From Nemertoderma westbladi (lineage: Eukaryota > Xenacoelomorpha > Nemertodermatida > Nemertodermatidae), in the NCBI GenBank assembly GCA_032718475.1, contig JAUCBJ010008021.1, forward strand, positions 1 through 22,443: 22,443 nucleotides of DNA, given 5' to 3'. Of this stretch, positions 19,189 to 22,443 are shown in pieces. The translations under genes and the position numbers were made by a program. Under the pieces are notes generated by a model. That model ran no database searches and had not been told where the DNA came from. It saw only the letters and a program-made list of their open reading frames with translations. Numbering within the stretch: the first letter of the stretch is position 1; each line of letters opens with the position of its first letter.

Positions 19189-20139
19189 CAGATGGTCATT
19201 AAACACCGGAATTTGGCACCGGAATTTGGCATTTTGAATAGTCCTCCGAGATATCTCCCATAGCCCAAGCTAGGGAGGACTATGGTGAGGAACCCTCTTC
19301 CTCTACTACTTACCCTATCGCCTACACTATCTCTCCCAGTATGGCCTATAGTATGTGCAGTAAGGCTTACAGTATGTCCTGCAGTCTGCCTGTGTCCTTC
19401 CGTATCAAAGTTTAATCTTCTCGAATATTCCGAGAAGTCCTCCCCGCAACTACCATATTCTCGATCGGCAGCTACTTTCCAACGGGAAGTTTCCCTCCGA
19501 TCCCCTCTCCTGTCTTCTTCCTCGTACCAGTACCCTCTCCCGGTGGGTGGTATATTTCGCCAGGTTATGTTTCTCCGGGGCTATGGCAATCTCCCGGAGT
19601 ATGACCCCAACGGCTCTCTTTCTCCACCCAGAAAGGATCGACGGTTTACTGTCCATCCTTTCTCTCTGGTTGCTCGTTGCAACACTCCCTCGTCCCTCCT
19701 CGCTTCTTTTGATTTTAGCGTAATGTCCTCCCTAATGAGATCTCATTTCGACCTCCCGGATGAACTCCACTGTTCTTCTTCCGTCTTCCGAGTGGGCTCA
19801 ACGTTTCCTCATTTGGCCACTTACGGCACCAACGTCCCTCCCTCTGCCCGGTTGGACGGCCCCGTGGATATTCGCAGTCCCCCTACTGTCCTCTGTGGTT
19901 GGGTGCCACGGTTCACTTAACTCACCGTGCGCATTATCTGCCGATGCTCGAGGGGCGTTTGCTGCCCCCCCCCCCTTTCCTCCATTGTTGGATGCCACGG
20001 TTCAATTAACTCACCGTGAGCACTATCTGCCAACACTCGTGGGGTGTTTTCTGCCCCCCCTCTCTTGTCATTAATTGGTTGTGGTGGGGTGCCCGTAGCC
20101 CCCCCACCCATCACCTCTTATTTCGCCCCCATGTCCATG
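19173..20139 (-). pseudogene. Decayed 3' part of gag-like region
   Basis: The minus strand has a frame open for 136 codons from 19580 to a TGA at 19175-19173, rich in Arg, Gly, Asp and Ser, without an ATG near its start. Upstream, two shifted frames (20114-19917 and 19998-19798) each encode an AHGEL..EPWHPT block, because an 89-bp tandem duplication breaks the frame. I take this as the degraded continuation of the upstream gag-like genes. The opposite-strand frame 19282-19920 (212 codons, Pro/Ser-rich) overlaps it and could be an alternative, but it shows no domain. A 13-bp CACCGGAATTTGG word is repeated in tandem near 19204-19230. Confidence 0.3.
19898..20075. repeat. Tandem duplication, 89-bp unit
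   Basis: TGCCACGGTTCA begins at 19904 and 19993, an offset of 89 bp. The units share CTCACCGTG, ATCTGCC and a C-tract in the same order. The period is not a multiple of three, so a reading frame crossing it is shifted. Confidence 0.85.
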
Positions 20140-20622
20140 TTACCCTCGAATCGACATGTTAGTTCTATCCTCACTGAGTTTGTTAACCCATGTTCCTCTC
20201 TGCGCAACTGCGTGGCCTTGTAGTCCCTCACTAGGCAAATTGCCTCTTTCCCCTACGTTTATATTAATTGTACCGCCATTAGCCCTGCGCGGTTGATTTG
20301 TTACGTTATTATTTAGGTTATTTTGATTAATTCCGCCGGGGTTATTTATTATATTGTTATCTGGCGTATCTGGATTATTATTTAAATTATTTAAATTATT
20401 TTGTTCACCAATATTTATATTATTATTTAAATTATTTTGTGCACAAATATTAGAATTATTACCGAGTAAAATATTATCTCCTGTAAAGAAAGTTTCGTTA
20501 GTATTAGGGTTATCTATTACGGTACTATTAATATTAAGGTTCTCGTTAAACGTATTGTTATTACCACCCCCGCCCGTCCGGTCACACCAGTCTTGGGTCT
20601 GTCGTCTGGGATCAAGTGTCAA
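20140..20622 (-). CDS. Asn-rich low-complexity frame of gag-like region
   Basis: A minus-strand frame in the same phase as the coiled-coil ORF upstream, from which it is separated by about 42 codons containing several stops. It has no ATG at its start. Residues 20-115 are dominated by Asn with NNLNNN-type repeats, followed by a Gly/Arg segment. It may be a disordered linker of a gag-like polyprotein joined by splicing or frameshifting, or merely a low-complexity open frame. No domain is recognised. Confidence 0.3.
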   Translation of the reverse strand: MTLDPRRQTQDWCDRTGGGGNNNTFNENLNINSTVIDNPNTNETFFTGDNILLGNNSNICAQNNLNNNINIGEQNNLNNLNNNPDTPDNNIINNPGGINQNNLNNNVTNQPRRANGGTININVGERGNLPSEGLQGHAVAQRGTWVNKLSEDRTNMSIRG

Positions 20623-20752
20623 GTAATATCAAGTATCGAGTACCTGTAAGTGGAGTATTAACAAAGGTTTCCATCATCCCTGGTTCCTCATAAATACTCC
20701 CCGAACCAGCCTTGCTCTCTGATAAACCCATTTTTGCCAGTTCTAATTTCAT
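20612..20752 (-). CDS. Small ORF overlapping the coiled-coil gene by ATGA
   Basis: ATG at 20752-20750 overlaps the TGA stop of the preceding gene (20751-20749) as ATGA. It encodes 46 residues beginning MKLELAKMGL and ends with TGA at 20614-20612. The four-base overlap is the kind used for termination-reinitiation or frameshifting in some retroelements. The product has no recognisable domain. Chance is possible given its length. Confidence 0.3.
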   Translation of the reverse strand: MKLELAKMGLSESKAGSGSIYEEPGMMETFVNTPLTGTRYLILLDT

Positions 20753-21675
20753 GTCTGTCTTGCCTGATATTGCATGAACCCCCTCAACCGGGTATGCATA
20801 TCATCCCGCATACGTTTACCCGCCCTCTCTCTTTCTCTATCCTCTCTGACACTCTGATCGGCTAATTCTGCCTCACTCGCCTCCCGCACTCTACGCTCAT
20901 TCACCTCTCTAGCCTCCCGCTCTCTGCCCTCGTTCACCTCTCTCGCCTCCCGCTCTTTGCGCTCGTTTTCTTCTCTCGCCTCCCGCTCTTTGCGCTCGTT
21001 TTCCTCTCTCGCCTCCCGCTCTTTGCGCTCGTTTTCCACTCTCGCCTCACGCTCCTTGCGCTCATTCATTTCTCTCTCCTCCCGCTCTCTATAGTTTCTC
21101 GCCACCCTCTCGGCCCTCTCTTTACACTCTCTCGCTGATTCCTTCTCCCTCTCTAGTAACGCGGTCCCCTCATCCAGCTGTCTCTCTAGCTCCTTTTGAT
21201 CCAGCGCCACGATATCTAATTGACACGCCAGATCTATCTTAAACACCCTTCTTGCTTTTGCGGAGGATGTAGTGGACTTTTCGGTTGTGACGGACTCCCG
21301 TTGCCTGCCCGTCCTACTAATTTTCCCGCATTTACTGGGATTCCTACTAACCGACGATACCGAATCTTCGGGGTTAACCTCGGATTCGCTGTCGTGCGGG
21401 TCCGCCCATCCCACTAACTTAATCCCCCTCGCATCTACTAGATTAGGCCCTATGTACACTACAGTGGCCTCCACCACCTCGGATCGCCACAATTCGAACA
21501 GTTCTGAGGCGACCCCCCTCGCCCTCTCACTTGCTAGTTCACCCTGCCCAAATCGGACTAGATAGCGAAAGTGTTTGTTGCACTCATCTAGCCTTTGGTA
21601 CAACTCGGGGATGAAAATCTGAAATTTTGCATGATTTAAACCCCTTGAGTAACGTCCACACTCCGCATCACCCAC
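20749..21675 (-). CDS. Gag-like charged coiled-coil protein, 308 residues
   Basis: An intact minus-strand ORF with ATG at 21675-21673. The first 90 residues look globular (FQIFIPELYQRLDE, then a helix with ELFELWRSEV). Residues 95-140 are Ser-rich and probably disordered. From about 155 to 295 it is a highly charged coiled coil. Six 11-residue repeats of NERKEREAREE type occupy residues 204-269 (DNA 20869-21066, 33-bp repeat). There is no signal peptide or membrane segment. By composition and the neighbouring Asn-rich and small ORFs I infer a gag-like protein of an LTR or related retroelement, but no capsid domain or zinc knuckle is visible. A host coiled-coil protein is an alternative. Confidence 0.55.
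   Translation of the reverse strand: MGDAECGRYSRGLNHAKFQIFIPELYQRLDECNKHFRYLVRFGQGELASERARGVASELFELWRSEVVEATVVYIGPNLVDARGIKLVGWADPHDSESEVNPEDSVSSVSRNPSKCGKISRTGRQRESVTTEKSTTSSAKARRVFKIDLACQLDIVALDQKELERQLDEGTALLEREKESARECKERAERVARNYREREEREMNERKEREARVENERKEREAREENERKEREAREENERKEREAREVNEGREREAREVNERRVREASEAELADQSVREDRERERAGKRMRDDMHTRLRGFMQYQARQT
20869..21066 (-). repeat. 33-bp in-frame tandem repeat, six copies
   Basis: Six units encode an 11-residue Glu/Arg-rich motif. The middle three are almost identical, while the outer ones have diverged, as expected for growth by slippage within a coding frame. Confidence 0.9.
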
Positions 21676-22307
21676 AGGGCATTCAGACTTCTTCCCGAAT
21701 TAGCTCAGAAACAAGGTGGGCTGAAACCGTAAAGGCCTGTTTTTTAATGAAATAATATGTCGGTTCCTTAGTAGTTGAAAGTTACTGATTAAACTAATAT
21801 ATAGCAATTTCTAAATAAATATTTATTTTTGATAAATTATATCCAGTTAAATATTGAAGTAATTTTACTCCTACACAATTATTATCAAGTAAAAATTGTC
21901 GATGAATTTAAGTTACTGATAAATAATAGCCAATCATATGAGTAGATTGATAAACGATTTCGAAAAATATGTTACTTACTGATATTTAATATTCTGTTAA
22001 TTCTTGATAAATTAAAGTTTCTTATAAATAAATATAACATACTGATAAATAATACGCACTTAATCATTGAAGTATATAAATTATTCATTTGTAATTTCAA
22101 TGTATTTCTCGATAAATTGAAGGTACTGAATAATATAATGAATGTGAAATAATATAGTGAAAGATAAATATGTTTGTGAAGAAATAAGTAATATTCTCTC
22201 TGCTACATACTTTCCTTTCTGATAAATAGTTATTTAGTCTGATATAAATATTATAACTCGGTAATATATTACTGATATCAATGTTGAAGGATATTTATGT
22301 TTCTTAA
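21676..22307. promoter_or_regulatory. AT-rich upstream region with clustered CTGATAAAT words
   Basis: No gene seen. About a dozen variants of (A/T)CTGATAAAT occur every 20-80 bp from 21780 to 22275. Clear copies lie near 21910, 22041 and 22217, and looser ones near 21827, 22007, 22108 and 22239. The core GATAA is also the binding word of GATA-type factors. The region lies 5' of the coiled-coil gene on its strand, so it may be the LTR or leader of that element, but it may equally be a degenerate short tandem repeat. Confidence 0.35.
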
Positions 22308-22333
22308 GGGGGGGGGGGGGGGGGGGGGGGGGG
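22308..22333 (+). repeat. Poly-G tract, 26 G
   Basis: An uninterrupted run of 26 G between TTCTTAA and TACACC. On the minus strand it is a C-tract 5' of the gag-like ORF. Length may be unreliable. Confidence 0.9.
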
Positions 22334-22443
22334 TACACCATTTTCGGACAACTCTTCGATTTATCCCTCTCAGCGTTTCAAAATTGTTTTGTTTTGGCTA
22401 AAATTTGGCATATAGGTGCCTAAGATGTTATTCTACATAAGTA

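Noticed and set aside
19282-19920. 212-codon plus-strand ORF
   Set aside because: Pro/Ser/Leu-rich without a domain. The minus strand of the same stretch carries a repeated peptide and a 136-codon open frame in line with the upstream gag-like genes, so this is more likely a shadow.

Overview
This window looks like an invertebrate animal genome; a marine arthropod such as a crustacean is a guess. It is AT-rich, carries long (GTTG)n and (TA)n tracts, TTAGG-like stretches, and over-represented ACCGGTAT and AGGCCTA words. I see no intact cellular gene. Almost everything recognisable is a mobile or virus-derived element in some state of decay, set in tandem repeats.

Layout, left to right. 1-595 (minus): edge-truncated, gag-like open frame with one early stop. 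600-2700: tandem repeats (about 118 bp and 288 bp units) rich in ACCGGT. 4222-5894 (plus): nearly complete pogo/Tigger-type transposase ending in a PHD-like zinc finger, broken by one small frameshift and one nonsense codon. 6429-7158 (plus): 3' remnant of a non-LTR retrotransposon reverse transcriptase. 8144-11230: array of related ~0.45-0.8 kb repeat units studded with a GCAGCCA word. Its second unit is split by a 1125-bp foldback element with a clean 9-bp target duplication.

12207-18301 (minus) is the most interesting part: a compact virus-like module of about 6 kb. Reading leftward on the minus strand it has a 299-bp nested palindrome, an unrecognised 354-residue ORF with a nuclear-localisation-like motif, a 1353-residue protein-primed family B DNA polymerase of the Polinton/adintovirus/bidnavirus type, and a short gene that looks like a two-repeat TATA-binding protein. 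The polymerase and the first ORF hold five in-frame stop codons but no frameshift over about 5.1 kb. No capsid, ATPase, protease or integrase gene is visible, so this is either a fragment of a larger element or a small PolB element.

18302-19240: microsatellite and tandem-repeat DNA. 19170-22440 (minus): gag-like region of a retroelement with a charged coiled-coil protein built from 11-residue repeats, a small ATGA-overlapping ORF, an Asn-rich frame, a decayed Arg/Gly-rich tail, and an upstream segment with a dense cluster of CTGATAAAT-like words and a 26-G tract. No reverse transcriptase for this element lies in the window.
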